Source of the DNA: Haloparvum alkalitolerans
Lineage (GTDB): Archaea > Halobacteriota > Halobacteria > Halobacteriales > Haloferacaceae
Length of the DNA: 64,000 nucleotides
Direction: 5' to 3'
Assembly (NCBI RefSeq): GCF_050122995.1
Contig: NZ_JBNLIA010000001.1
Coordinates: 186,001-250,000 of the forward strand
The translations under genes were made by a program, and so were the position numbers. The notes beneath the pieces were generated by a model. It worked only from the letters and a program-made list of their open reading frames with translations, did no database searches and was not told where the DNA came from. Below are positions 43,233 to 51,705 of the stretch, one piece after another. The number at the start of each line of letters is the position of its first letter. The stretch's first letter is position 1.

Positions 43233-44405
43233 TCACGCCGGGTTCGCCTCCTCGATGCGCTCGCCGTCCGGACGCTCGACCGCGGTGACGGAGATCCGCG
43301 TCAGCTCGATGTCCTCGAGGTTGGCGCCCCACCCGCCGACGGACCACTCGCGGTCGCCGTCGTCGACGTAGGCGGTCACGCGGCCGGCGAGTTTCGGGAG
43401 CGGGACCGGATCGTCCCCCTCGCCCCCCTCGTTCGACCCCCGGCTCCCGGTCTCGTCGTGCGTGGCTCCCTCGTTCGCCTCGTCGCCGGACTCGCCCGCG
43501 TAGACGAACTCGGTCACGGTGCCGTCGATCGTGACCGGCTCGCCGTTCGCGCGGGCCGTCCCGCGGACGCGGACCTCCACGGTGCCGCCGGCGCTCACGA
43601 TGGGCTGCACCTCGCGTAGGAAGCGCCGGATGTCGACGTAGTCGGCCGCGAGCCGCCCCGCGCGCTCGTCGTACACCTCGTCCCACACCTCCCACAGACA
43701 CGTGCTGAAGTACCAGTGGAAGACGTACGTGAGCGAGAAGTCGTCGACGAGCACGCCGTACTCGTTGAGCGAATCCCGGTGCGGAGCGAAGCAGGTCACC
43801 GTCCGGTCGACCACCGCGAGGAACGGCGCGGGGAGCGGCCGGTGTCGCACCTCGGTCGCGACCGCCTCGAACGCCGCCGCGTCCACGACCCCGTCGTCGT
43901 CCTCGCCGACCAGCGTCAGCTTCACCACCGCGCCGTTCTCGTGGGCCGCCGCGAGGGCGTCGTGAAAGCGGTCGAACCCCTCCGGGCTCACCGCGAGCGC
44001 GACCTCGTTTTCCGCGTTCGCGACCGCCTCTACCGCGCGGTCCGTCACCGTCTCGAACCGCTTGACGATGTCGACGCGGTGGCGGTCCGGCGCGGGCGCC
44101 TCCCAGCGGGACTCCGCCTCCTCGGCCGCCGAGACGAGCCTGTCGGCGCGGTCACGCAGGTCGTCGAGGGCCTTCCGCGGGTCGCGAGCGCGGGCCCGCA
44201 GCGCGTCGCCCTCGTACGTCTCGACGTATCCCCGCTCCTCGAGGTCCCGCAACACGTCGTAGATACGTGCGCTCGGGACCCCGCTGGCGTCCGCCAGCGC
44301 CGTGGCCGACGCGGAGCCGAGCTCCAGCAGGCTCACGTACGCGTCCGCCTGGTACTGGGAGAGCCCGGCGTCTTCCAGAGTACGGCGCACCTCCGCGATA
44401 TCCAT
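43233..44405 (-). CDS. TrmB family transcriptional regulator
   Basis: 390 residues. N-terminal winged helix (about 6-75; LSQYQADAYVSLLELGSASA, GVPSARIYDVLRDLEERGYV), a coiled coil (80-110), then the TrmB effector-binding domain, whose sugar- or ligand-binding half starts at about 115. An acidic insert GESGDEANEGATHDETGSRG and following lies near 310-340 inside the C-terminal beta domain. Such proteins control sugar and central metabolism genes in haloarchaea. TATA-like GGTTAAG at 44428-44434 supports the ATG at 44405; a short palindrome sits between them. Confidence 0.88.
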   Translation of the reverse strand: MDIAEVRRTLEDAGLSQYQADAYVSLLELGSASATALADASGVPSARIYDVLRDLEERGYVETYEGDALRARARDPRKALDDLRDRADRLVSAAEEAESRWEAPAPDRHRVDIVKRFETVTDRAVEAVANAENEVALAVSPEGFDRFHDALAAAHENGAVVKLTLVGEDDDGVVDAAAFEAVATEVRHRPLPAPFLAVVDRTVTCFAPHRDSLNEYGVLVDDFSLTYVFHWYFSTCLWEVWDEVYDERAGRLAADYVDIRRFLREVQPIVSAGGTVEVRVRGTARANGEPVTIDGTVTEFVYAGESGDEANEGATHDETGSRGSNEGGEGDDPVPLPKLAGRVTAYVDDGDREWSVGGWGANLEDIELTRISVTAVERPDGERIEEANPA

Positions 44406-44417
44406 GTGTAACCACAC
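44406..44417. promoter_or_regulatory. Possible autoregulatory operator of the TrmB gene
   Basis: GTGT-AACC-ACAC, a perfect but short palindrome that sits between the TATA box and the start codon, where bound protein would block initiation. Only 4-bp arms, so chance is possible. Confidence 0.3.
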
Positions 44418-44511
44418 GGATACGCTCGTCTTAACCCCTGTGCTGTCGGAAGCTGCCTCGCGTGACGGGTCGAGAAAACGAGAACCGCCGCCCGGGAAGG
44501 CGTCGCTCCGC

Positions 44512-46008
44512 CTACTCGTCGGGGGAGTAGTTGGGCGCCTCGTCCGTGATCATCACGTCGTGGGGGTGGCCCTCCGTCTGGCCGGCCGCGGAGACGCGGA
44601 CGAACTCCGCGCGCTCCTTCACGCCGGGGACCGTCTCGGCGCCGACGTAGCCCATCCCCGAGCGCATGCCGCCGACGAGCTGGTACAGCTCCGAGGAGAG
44701 CGTCCCCTTGTAGGGGGTCGCCGCCTCGACGCCCTCGGGGACGAACTCCTCGTCCTCGTCGGCGTCCTTCAGGTAGCGGTCGCCGCCGCCGGACTTCATG
44801 GCGCCGACCGACCCCATCCCGCGGTACTGCTTGTACTTCTTGCCGTTCATCGTGATGACGCGACCCGGCGCCTCCTCGGTGCCCGCGAAGTAGGAGCCGA
44901 GCATCACCGCGTCCGCGCCCGCCGCGATGGCCTTGATCGCGTCGCCGGAGTACCGGATGCCGCCGTCCGCGATGACCGGCACGTCGTGCTGGCTGGCCAC
45001 GTCCGCGACCTCGGCGACGGCGGTTATCTGCGGCATCCCCGCGCCGGAGACGACCCGCGTGGTACAGATCGACCCCGGCCCGATGCCGACCTTCAGGCCG
45101 TCCGCGAAGTCGACCGCGGCCTCGGCGGCCTCCCGCGTGCCGACGTTGCCGACGACCACGTCCGCGTCGACCGTTTCCTTGATGGCGCGCGCGGACTCCA
45201 GTACGTTGAGGTTGTGCGCGTGCGCGCAGTCGATGAACAGCACGTCGGCGCCCGCCTCGTCGGCGGCGACCGCGCGCTCCTCCTCGAAGGGGCCGACCGC
45301 GACGCCGGCGATCAGGCGGCCGTCGTCGTCGCGAGCGGCGTCCTCGTGCTCGCGGCGCTGGAGGATCCCCTGCATCGTCACCAGCCCGACGAGTCGCTCG
45401 TCGTCGTCGACGACCGGGACGCGCTCGATCTTGTGGTCGTACATCAGCTCCAGCGCCGCGCGGGCGTCCACGTCCTCGTCGACGGTGATGACCTCGTCGG
45501 TCATCGCCTCGCGGACGGCGTCCTCCTCGCCGACCTCCAGATACGGGCGGATGTCGGTCCCGGAGATGATGCCGAGCACGGTGTCGTCCTCGTCGACGAC
45601 TGGGGCGCCGGAGACGCCCTCGCGCTCCATCGTCGAGTCGGCCTCGCGGACGGTCATCTCGGGCGAGACGGTGACGACGTTCTCGCGGCGGATCACCAGT
45701 TCGTGTGCGCGCTTGACCCGCTCTATCTCGGCGGCCGTCTCCTCGACGGTCATGTTGCGGTGGAGCACGCCGAGTCCCCCCTCACGCGCCATCGCGATCG
45801 CCATCCGGCTCTCGGTGACGGTGTCCATCGCCGCCGAGAGGACGGGCAGGGTGAGTTCGACGTTCCGCGACACGCGCGTCGACAGGTCCGCGTCGTCGGG
45901 TTCGACGCGGCTCTCCTTGGGTCGGAGCAGCACGTCGTCGAAGGTCAGCGCTTCCGGTTCGCGGAGTTTCTCCGAAAAGGGCTCGTCGGTGGGAGCGTCC
46001 TTCGCCAT
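44512..46008 (-). CDS. guaB: Inosine-5'-monophosphate dehydrogenase
   Basis: 498 residues. Oxidises IMP to XMP with NAD, the first step to GMP. TIM barrel split by two CBS domains (about 105-220: VIRRENVVTVSPEMTVREAD, TDEVITVDEDVDARAAL). Catalytic Cys315 in GPGSICTTR, IADGGIRYSGD and the flap motif YRGMGSVGAM are present. The ATG at 46008 is chosen over 46074 from the family start and a CTTTTCC element centred about 27 bases upstream. Confidence 0.95.
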   Translation of the reverse strand: MAKDAPTDEPFSEKLREPEALTFDDVLLRPKESRVEPDDADLSTRVSRNVELTLPVLSAAMDTVTESRMAIAMAREGGLGVLHRNMTVEETAAEIERVKRAHELVIRRENVVTVSPEMTVREADSTMEREGVSGAPVVDEDDTVLGIISGTDIRPYLEVGEEDAVREAMTDEVITVDEDVDARAALELMYDHKIERVPVVDDDERLVGLVTMQGILQRREHEDAARDDDGRLIAGVAVGPFEEERAVAADEAGADVLFIDCAHAHNLNVLESARAIKETVDADVVVGNVGTREAAEAAVDFADGLKVGIGPGSICTTRVVSGAGMPQITAVAEVADVASQHDVPVIADGGIRYSGDAIKAIAAGADAVMLGSYFAGTEEAPGRVITMNGKKYKQYRGMGSVGAMKSGGGDRYLKDADEDEEFVPEGVEAATPYKGTLSSELYQLVGGMRSGMGYVGAETVPGVKERAEFVRVSAAGQTEGHPHDVMITDEAPNYSPDE

Positions 46009-46267
46009 GTCAAGGGTCGCGGCGGATCCGGGAAAAGCGTTGCGAGTCAGCACCGACGTGCGGGTCGGACGCATCCGAATTCGGGATATATGCGAACCCG
46101 TGGATCGATCCGGCGGCCGGCGCTCCGTCTCGCGTCTCGGGTCCGGCGGACGGTGACCGCGCGCGAGCCGATCGACGCGAACGGTCGTTCGTGAGGGACC
46201 GGATCCCGGCGCCCGAAACCGTGGAACTCTCGGCGAAATCGGACGATCGTCTACGACTCACAAGCGC

Positions 46268-46426
46268 TATTTAAAAAGAACTGTACGAATATTCTGGCGT
46301 ATGCGGACAACCCTCACGCAACGTTTAACCCCCGCCGTTCGGATGATGAAGTATGGACTCCGACAGTCCCGCTGTGACGAGTGTTGCCGGCCAGCCGATC
46401 CGCCGTCTCGGCGCCCTCTTTAAAAC
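46268..46426 (+). promoter_or_regulatory. Three successive TATA-like boxes upstream of the DUF5794 gene
   Basis: TTTAAAA at 46270-46276, TTTAAC at 46324-46329 and TTTAAAA at 46419-46425, all on the plus strand. The first is 28 bases before an ATG at 46301 (40 codons), the second 27 bases before an ATG at 46353 (66 codons). The third would give the DUF5794 mRNA a leader of about 105 bases. Confidence 0.45.
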
Positions 46427-46553
46427 CGGCAATATTCTCACATTCACACGGGACTGGACGGCTCCGTTCGGACGCACTCACGACGACGCGCTCGGCTATC
46501 GTGGGGAGTCCGCACACCACCGTCGGCCCGCCGGTGAGGGCCACGCCGCCTGA
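46353..46553 (+). CDS. Possible small leaderless protein, 66 residues
   Basis: Begins MDSDSPAVTSVAGQPIRR and ends immediately before the ATG of the next gene (TGA ATG). The TTTAAC box 27 bases upstream fits leaderless translation, and stop-to-start adjacency suggests coupling. Against it, about 29% of third codon positions are A or T, far more than in neighbouring genes, no family is recognised, and a third TATA-like box lies inside it. It may instead be the leader of the next gene. Confidence 0.3.
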   Translation: MDSDSPAVTSVAGQPIRRLGALFKTGNILTFTRDWTAPFGRTHDDALGYRGESAHHRRPAGEGHAA

Positions 46554-47639
46554 ATGAGCGTTTCCCAACACCCGATCGCGCTCCGCTTAGAGCGGCAGGT
46601 CGGGGGCGCGACGAAGCTGCTGGCGACCGTGATGGCGCTGCCGCTCGTCGACGGCATCTTCCCCGCCCTGGTGCTGGCCGGGGTGCTCGACAGCGCGTTC
46701 GGCATCCTCGAGACCGGGCTGCTGATCTTCGGCGGCTCCGCGACCGTCGCGGTCATCCTCGCGGAGATGGACGGCACCCGCCGCCAGCAGGCGACGTCGG
46801 TGCTGCTCATCGGCGCGCTCATCGTCCCGGTCGCCGGGATACAGGCCGCGCTGGCGCCTACCATCGAAGGGCTGCTGAACATGGCCGTCTTCGAGCGGTT
46901 CGCGGGGCTGGTCATCCTGACCATCGCCGCCAAGACCGCCTCCTCGAAGGTCGGCGAGAGCCTCCCGAGCCCGGCCGTCATCATCGCGCTCGGGCTGGTG
47001 GCGAGCTTCGAGCCCGCCGGCGCGGAGCTGGCGCTTCTGAACGACCCGGAGACGGTGCTGCGCGGCGCCGCGGCCGCGGGCGTCGGCGTCGCCTTCGCGT
47101 TGGGCGTCGCGACCCTGTCGCCCCAGCTGCGCGGGCGCGTCGACATCGACCGCTTCCGGTTCGGCTCCGCGGTCGCGCTGGGCGTCCTCGCGCTTCCCAT
47201 CCTGCTCGGCCCCTTCGGCGTGATGCAGACGGACGCGCCGGTCGCGCTGGCGGTGCTCGCCGTCACCGGCCTGTTCGCGTACGACCCCGAGGCCGAGGGA
47301 GTCGGCAGCGAACGGGACGACGACAGCCCGGACGACCGCGGCGCGGAGCCGGCGGACCCGGACGCTCCCGCCGCGGAGGACGACTCCCTCCCCGGGGCCG
47401 AGCCGACCCCCGACCCGGTTCGCGGCGACGCGCCGGCCGCGACCGAACCGGCCGCCGACGGGGCCGGATCGAACCCCCCGGCCGGCTCACCGGCGGTCGT
47501 GGCCGACGGCGACGCCGAGTCTCCCGACTCGTCGACCGCGGTCGACGACGACGGCGAACCGGCCGACTCGGTCGAGGAACCGGACGCGTCGGACCACGAC
47601 GGCGACGACACGGGCGAGTCGCGCGCGCCGTGGCTGTAG
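46554..47639 (+). CDS. DUF5794-type haloarchaeal membrane protein
   Basis: 361 residues. Residues 1-245 hold about seven hydrophobic helices (for example LATVMALPLVDGIFPALVLA, ATSVLLIGALIVPVAG, FAGLVILTIAAKTASSKVGE), and the last 110 are an acidic Pro/Asp/Glu-rich tail, presumably cytoplasmic. I place it in the haloarchaea-specific DUF5794 family, which tends to lie next to DUF5795, as here. No function is known; no transport signature is visible. Confidence 0.75.
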   Translation: MSVSQHPIALRLERQVGGATKLLATVMALPLVDGIFPALVLAGVLDSAFGILETGLLIFGGSATVAVILAEMDGTRRQQATSVLLIGALIVPVAGIQAALAPTIEGLLNMAVFERFAGLVILTIAAKTASSKVGESLPSPAVIIALGLVASFEPAGAELALLNDPETVLRGAAAAGVGVAFALGVATLSPQLRGRVDIDRFRFGSAVALGVLALPILLGPFGVMQTDAPVALAVLAVTGLFAYDPEAEGVGSERDDDSPDDRGAEPADPDAPAAEDDSLPGAEPTPDPVRGDAPAATEPAADGAGSNPPAGSPAVVADGDAESPDSSTAVDDDGEPADSVEEPDASDHDGDDTGESRAPWL

Positions 47640-47698
47640 CCGGTCCCCCGCCCCTCCCGACCGTCGGGCTTTAGGTCGCCGCCGCGCTCTCACCACGC

Positions 47699-47926
47699 AT
47701 GAGCAACCGCGTCGTGCAAGGGCGGATGGTGACGCCGGAGAAGTTGGCCGAACTTATCGAGGGCGAGGCCCCGCTGGAGGCGGAGTCGATCGAGGACGCC
47801 GACCGCGACTGCCCGGACTGCGGCAGCGACGTGATCCGGGTCGGCTACATGCCGACCGTCACCGAGTTCGTCACCGGCTACAAATGCCAGGAGTGCGACT
47901 GGAGCGACACCGACCGCGACGAGTAG
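47699..47926 (+). CDS. DUF5795-type zinc-ribbon protein
   Basis: 75 residues. One zinc ribbon formed by C38, C41 (CPDC) and C63, C66 (CQEC). The N-terminus RVVQGRMVTPEKLAELIEGE is typical of the small haloarchaeal family DUF5795. Adjacent to the DUF5794 membrane protein on the same strand, 59 bases away. Function unknown; a TFIIS-like or RNA-binding ribbon is possible. Confidence 0.78.
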   Translation: MSNRVVQGRMVTPEKLAELIEGEAPLEAESIEDADRDCPDCGSDVIRVGYMPTVTEFVTGYKCQECDWSDTDRDE

Positions 47927-48066
47927 CGTCGGCGGTGCGCGAGCCCGCGCTCTCGCCGCTGGTCGCCCCCGGAAGACACTCCGCGGACGGCCCCGCCCTG
48001 CCCCGATCACGGCGTATCGAAACCCCTTTACGTACCTCCGGACAACCCACATTCGCAAGATCGCTC

Positions 48067-48241
48067 GGGGCTGTGGCCAAGCCAGGGATGGCGACTGACT
48101 CCAGAGGCCGCGCCGGGGACGACACTCCAGACTGGTATTCCGAGCGGCCGACTGATCATCGGCCGCGTTGACGACCCTCTGGAGTTCCGAGGCGCAACCG
48201 GAGATATCAGTCGATCGGGGGTTCAAATCCCTCCGGCCCCA
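48067..48241 (+). tRNA. tRNA-Trp (anticodon CCA) with intron
   Basis: 5' exon 48067-48104, 3' exon 48206-48241. Acceptor arm GGGGCTG pairs with CGGCCCC (48234-48240), discriminator A at 48241. Anticodon CCA at 48101-48103 in loop CTCCAGA with the stem ACTGA/TCAGT restored only after removal of the intron (about 101 bases, after position 37). The T arm GGGGGTTCAAATCCCTC is intact. The CTTTACGTACC sequence at 48024-48034 is a plausible promoter. CCA is not encoded. Haloarchaeal tRNA-Trp genes are known for an intron at this place. Confidence 0.95.
48105..48205 (+). ncRNA. tRNA-Trp intron acting as box C/D guide
   Basis: Boxes D' (CCGA, 48140-48143) and D (CCGA, 48187-48190), a C-like GGACGAC near 48116, a C'-like TTGACGAC near 48168, and an 8-bp hairpin (48144-48151 with 48159-48166). 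The guide before D, CTGGAGTT, pairs with ACTCCAG of exon 1 so that the fifth base upstream of the box is opposite C34. The guide before D', GACTGGTAT, pairs with the exon 2 region so that its fifth base is opposite U39 (G-U). That agrees with the self-guided methylation established for Haloferax volcanii. Confidence 0.85.
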
Positions 48242-48380
48242 TGGCGGTTCTAAGGTTAACTTATCACTTCTTAGAGATACGTCTCCGACTAAAAGCACTT
48301 CTGTCCCAAGAAGGGCCGCCGCGTGAGCGTCGGATGCGCCGGACCGTTCACCACGGAGAGGGATTCCGAGGACCTCCCTG

Positions 48381-48677
48381 TCACGAGTCGTCCTCGGAGG
48401 GTGGCCGCTTCGATAAACGGTCGAACCGGTCCTGTGCCGCGTTCGCGCGGGTTTCGGTCGACTCGGGGTCGTAGGACGCGGCCGCGAGGGCGCCGTCGCG
48501 GACGGTCACCGAGAGGACGGCGTCCGCGTGGCGTGCGTCCGCGGGGAGCCGTGCGGCCTCCAGGACCGCGTTCCCGACTTCCTCACTGCCGCGTTCGAAG
48601 AACACGGTCGCGAGCCCGTCCTCGACGCTGTCGACGACCGCGGTGTACTCGCCGTCCGGGAGTTCGATGTCGGTCAT
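48381..48677 (-). CDS. DUF3006 family protein
   Basis: 98 residues; LPDGEYTAVVDSVEDGLATV and VLEAARLPADARHADAVLSV follow the DUF3006 pattern of a small beta barrel. DUF3006 genes commonly follow ComEC-like metallo-beta-lactamase genes, as here: its start overlaps the stop of the MBL lipoprotein gene by 4 bases. Function unknown; a partner of the hydrolase is likely. Confidence 0.82.
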   Translation of the reverse strand: MTDIELPDGEYTAVVDSVEDGLATVFFERGSEEVGNAVLEAARLPADARHADAVLSVTVRDGALAAASYDPESTETRANAAQDRFDRLSKRPPSEDDS

Positions 48678-50110
48678 TCGTAGCTCACCGCCAGGACGCG
48701 TTCTCCATCGTCGTCGGAGAGTATCACCGTGTCGCCGTCGTTGTTCCAGACCGGCGATCCCGCCCCCCAGTACAGGTCGGTGTCGGTGTCCGTTCCGCTC
48801 CCGGTTCGCAGCGTCACCCTCGCACCGGCTTCGAGCGTGAAGCCGTCCGGGAACGCGTAGCTGTGACCCGCCTCGTCTTCGACCGTCCAGCCGGAGAGGT
48901 CGATCGCCTCGTCGCCGGTGTTCTCGAAGACGACGTACTCGTCGTTGAGGTTCTCGCGGTCGTCGCCCGCGGCGTCCGCGTTGATCGCGGCGACCTCGAG
49001 CGCCGCGTCCGGCTCGTTGTCCGTCGTCTCGGTCTCCTCGCCGGTGTCGTCGGTCGCGTCGCCGTCGCTTCCGGACCCGCCGTCGACCGGGTCGCCGCCG
49101 ATCCGAGCGCGCTCGACGACCTCCTCGGTCGTGCCCGGGGCTATCGGGTCCGCGTCGCGGATCGCGAGCGCGTCCGTCGGCGCGTCGCGTTGCGTGCGCA
49201 CGGAGACGCCGCTCCCGTCGCTGACGAGCACGATATCGCCGTGCGTCGCCGTCCAGTACGTCGGGAGGGACCGCTCGGACAGCCGCTCGAGGACCTCCTC
49301 GTGCGGGTGTCCGTACTGCGAGTCGTACGCGCTCGAGACGACGACCGCCCGCGGCCGTACCGCGTCGATGAACGACTCGCTCGAGGAGCTCGCGGAGCCG
49401 TGGTGGCCGGCCTTCAGCACGGTCGACCGGAGTTCCGTGCCGTAGGTGTCGATCAGGTACGCCTCCTGGTCGTCCTCGGCGTCGCCGGTGAGCAGGAAGC
49501 TCGTCTCTCCGTGTGCAACCGCGAGAACGATGCTGTTCTCGTTGCGCGCTTCGTTCTCGAGGTACGGGTCCGGCGGTCCGAGAACGTCCACGTCGACGTC
49601 CCCGAACGGGATGGCGTCTCCCTCCCGCGTCTCGTACAGCGTCACGTCGTGCTCCTCGACGGCGTCCAGGTACTCGGCGTACGTCTGGCTACTCGACGCG
49701 ATCCCCGGGTCGTAGACCGCGCCGATCCCCTCCGCCTCCGTCTCGTAATACTCGATGACCGCCGCGTTGCCGCCGATGTGGTCCGCGTCGTTGTGCGAGG
49801 TGACGAGGTGGTCGATCCGGGTGACGCCGTGCCGGCGGAGGTACTGTAACACGTACTCGCCGTCGTCGTTGTAGTGACCGGTGTCGACGAGCATCGTCTC
49901 CCCCTCTGGACCCACGATGAGCGTACTGACCGACTGCCCGACGTTGATGTAGTGGACCTCGAGGGTGCCGGCCGCCGCATCGGCCGGCGAGCCCTGGCTC
50001 GGAACCGGCTGTGACGGCGTCTGATCGCCCGGAACCCCGCCCGCACAGCCCGCGAGGAGAACGAGACAGACCGTCAGGAGGGCCCGTCGCTTGCCTCCGG
50101 CTACTCGCAT
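48674..50110 (-). CDS. ComEC/Rec2-like MBL lipoprotein with lamin-tail domain
   Basis: 478 residues. Signal with lipobox LLAGC (Cys22), so exported and lipid-anchored. Metallo-beta-lactamase domain at about 50-320 with zinc motif HNDADH (107-112), LLTGDAEDD and KAGHHGS, close to the periplasmic nuclease-like domain of ComEC but without its membrane channel. A Thr/Glu/Asp-rich linker leads to a C-terminal lamin tail (LTD) domain at about 365-478 (DEYVVFENTGDEAIDLSGWT). Probably an extracellular nuclease or phosphodiesterase; substrate unproven. Operon with DUF3006. Confidence 0.88.
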   Translation of the reverse strand: MRVAGGKRRALLTVCLVLLAGCAGGVPGDQTPSQPVPSQGSPADAAAGTLEVHYINVGQSVSTLIVGPEGETMLVDTGHYNDDGEYVLQYLRRHGVTRIDHLVTSHNDADHIGGNAAVIEYYETEAEGIGAVYDPGIASSSQTYAEYLDAVEEHDVTLYETREGDAIPFGDVDVDVLGPPDPYLENEARNENSIVLAVAHGETSFLLTGDAEDDQEAYLIDTYGTELRSTVLKAGHHGSASSSSESFIDAVRPRAVVVSSAYDSQYGHPHEEVLERLSERSLPTYWTATHGDIVLVSDGSGVSVRTQRDAPTDALAIRDADPIAPGTTEEVVERARIGGDPVDGGSGSDGDATDDTGEETETTDNEPDAALEVAAINADAAGDDRENLNDEYVVFENTGDEAIDLSGWTVEDEAGHSYAFPDGFTLEAGARVTLRTGSGTDTDTDLYWGAGSPVWNNDGDTVILSDDDGERVLAVSYE

Positions 50111-50355
50111 GTGGCATACAGACCCTACGCTACCAAACCGGTTGCCGTTTGTTACCTACCCACGCACGGTTGAGTTTGTGCCGATCGGCGGCCTAGAATC
50201 GCCGAAAAGGCGGTCCAGTTCCTTCCCGCTGCCGGATCGGAACGAAACGGCCGGAGACGCCCGTCTCGTCTCGCGGGTCCTCTTCGACCCCTCGTGAAAC
50301 GACGGACACGCTGGTCAGGATGGCCGGATCGGTACCCCGCGGGCCTCGCGGTGCG
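50111..50355. other. Intergenic stretch without recognised gene
   Basis: Separates the 5' end of the ComEC-like gene from the 3' end of the next minus-strand gene. Contains the promoter region of the lipoprotein gene; no gene, repeat or RNA is recognised. A small inverted CGCC-GAAAAG-GCGG-like word is at about 50201-50214. Confidence 0.5.
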
Positions 50356-50592
50356 TTACGACTCGTCTTCGGCGCGTGCGCCCTCCGGGTTCCCCTTGTG
50401 CTGGAGGTTCCTGTTGTCCTGCGACTCGACGTTCGTCGCCGGAATCGGCTCGGCGTCGACCTCGCCCCGCGGGCGTCCGGTGTACGCGTGGCCCGACTTC
50501 TCGGCGCAGTGGGCCATCGCATCGTGGGCTCCCTCCCACGGTCCCGCCGTGCAGTCGTCCGACGTGCAAATGAATACGATATCGCCCGGCAT
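50356..50592 (-). CDS. Small Cys/His-rich protein
   Basis: 78 residues from MPGDIVFICTSDDCTAGPWE. Cysteines at 9 and 14 and histidines at 28 and 35 give C-x4-C-x13-H-x6-H, a possible zinc finger, with the rest polar and charged. TTTTTATA on the minus strand at 50619-50626 is centred 30 bases before the ATG at 50592, which argues against a longer N-terminus although the frame remains open. Not assigned to a family. The GTP cyclohydrolase III gene ends 180 bases upstream on the same strand. Confidence 0.62.
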   Translation of the reverse strand: MPGDIVFICTSDDCTAGPWEGAHDAMAHCAEKSGHAYTGRPRGEVDAEPIPATNVESQDNRNLQHKGNPEGARAEDES

Positions 50593-50618
50593 TCCAGTTA
50601 GGTCGAACAGAATACGCA

Positions 50619-50626
50619 TATAAAAA
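50619..50626 (-). promoter_or_regulatory. TATA box of the small Cys/His protein gene
   Basis: TTTTTATA, one of the clearest TATA elements in the window; predicts transcription from about 50596, just before the ATG at 50592. Confidence 0.55.
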
Positions 50627-50771
50627 TCTGTGTGAACGGACCGAAAAACATAATAATTCTTGACATCGCGCCCGTCGATCGCCTCGAAATCATCGGGCGG
50701 TCCGAAGCGCCGGGGACGCGACTCCCCGTTCCGAGGTCGGACCGGTTCCGGGAGGGCGTACCGGCGAGGGC

Positions 50772-51542
50772 CTATTCCGGCAGGGGCACGCCGGCGAACT
50801 CGACCGCCGTTTCGCGCTCGCGGCCGACCTCGAGCGCGTGCTTGGCCGCGAAGCCGGCCTCGTGGGCGTGTCGGCCGCGTCCCACCCCGACGCGGACCTC
50901 GACGCCGGTCTCGCGGCGGACGTGGTCGATCGCGTCGCGGTAGCCTGTCTCGGTCACGTCCGGGCAGACCGCGATGACGTTGTCGCCGCCGACGAAGAAG
51001 GAGAGCGCGCCGTGTTCCGCCCGCATGTATCGCATCAGCGCGGCGTACGCCTGCTCGATCTCGATGAACGTGTCGAAGGCGTTGAGCCGGTCGGTGTAGG
51101 TGCCGGTGGCGTCGACCACGTCGAAGTGCGCCAACGCGAGGTCGTCGTCCGCGCGGTCGGCGAGGAACTCGCCGTCGAGCACCTCGGTCCGGGCCTCGTC
51201 CTGCGCGCTGCCGCGGACCTGCAGGCGCTCGGTCGCGGACTCCAGCGCGTCGATGGGTCGGGTCGCCACGTCGACGCCGAGGCTCACCGTCACCGGGTAG
51301 CGGTTGCGGACCGTCTCCTGGAGTGCGGCGTGGTCCTCGCCGTCGAGGCCGTTCGTCACGGCGATCATGTTGTCGAACCGCGTGAAGAAGACGTAGCCGT
51401 TCCGCGAGCCGACGAACTGCGCGAGGTCCGCGAACAGCCGCGACTGGAGCGTCTGGAGGTCCATCTCCCGGCGCGGCTCCGGCGTCACGGTCCACGGCCC
51501 GTAGTTGTCGATCTGGACGAGAGTCAACTGGGTGGTCGTCAC
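50772..51542 (-). CDS. gch3: GTP cyclohydrolase III
   Basis: 256 residues. Produces the formamidopyrimidine 2-amino-5-formylamino-6-ribosylamino-pyrimidinone phosphate from GTP, feeding flavin/F420 (and in archaea pterin) routes. Archaea-specific family with two ferredoxin-like halves: LTLVQIDNYGPWT at the start, GYVFFTRFDNMIAVTNGL in the first half and GALSFFVGGDNVIAVCPD in the second are the catalytic-type blocks; VSLGVDVATRP and VRVGVGRGRHAHEAG pair likewise. A single gene; ribH lies at 40698. Confidence 0.92.
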   Translation of the reverse strand: MTTTQLTLVQIDNYGPWTVTPEPRREMDLQTLQSRLFADLAQFVGSRNGYVFFTRFDNMIAVTNGLDGEDHAALQETVRNRYPVTVSLGVDVATRPIDALESATERLQVRGSAQDEARTEVLDGEFLADRADDDLALAHFDVVDATGTYTDRLNAFDTFIEIEQAYAALMRYMRAEHGALSFFVGGDNVIAVCPDVTETGYRDAIDHVRRETGVEVRVGVGRGRHAHEAGFAAKHALEVGRERETAVEFAGVPLPE

Positions 51543-51705
51543 GGGTACCCGGTGTTCGGACCGGCGCCCGCTTTACCCTTCCGTTATCCACAAGCCGTGA
51601 CCCATCCCGATACTGGGACGAGAGGATGATTGTCGACGGTCCGCCCCACCGTCCGACCGGGTGCGCGGACGGAACCGATACGGTTCGCCGGCCCCTGTGA
51701 CCCCC

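Noticed and set aside
46301..46423. 40-codon frame MRTTLTQRLTP onward, 28 bases after a TATA box
   Set aside because: Overlaps the 46353 frame, has no recognisable features and atypical codon use; kept only as part of the promoter-stack observation.
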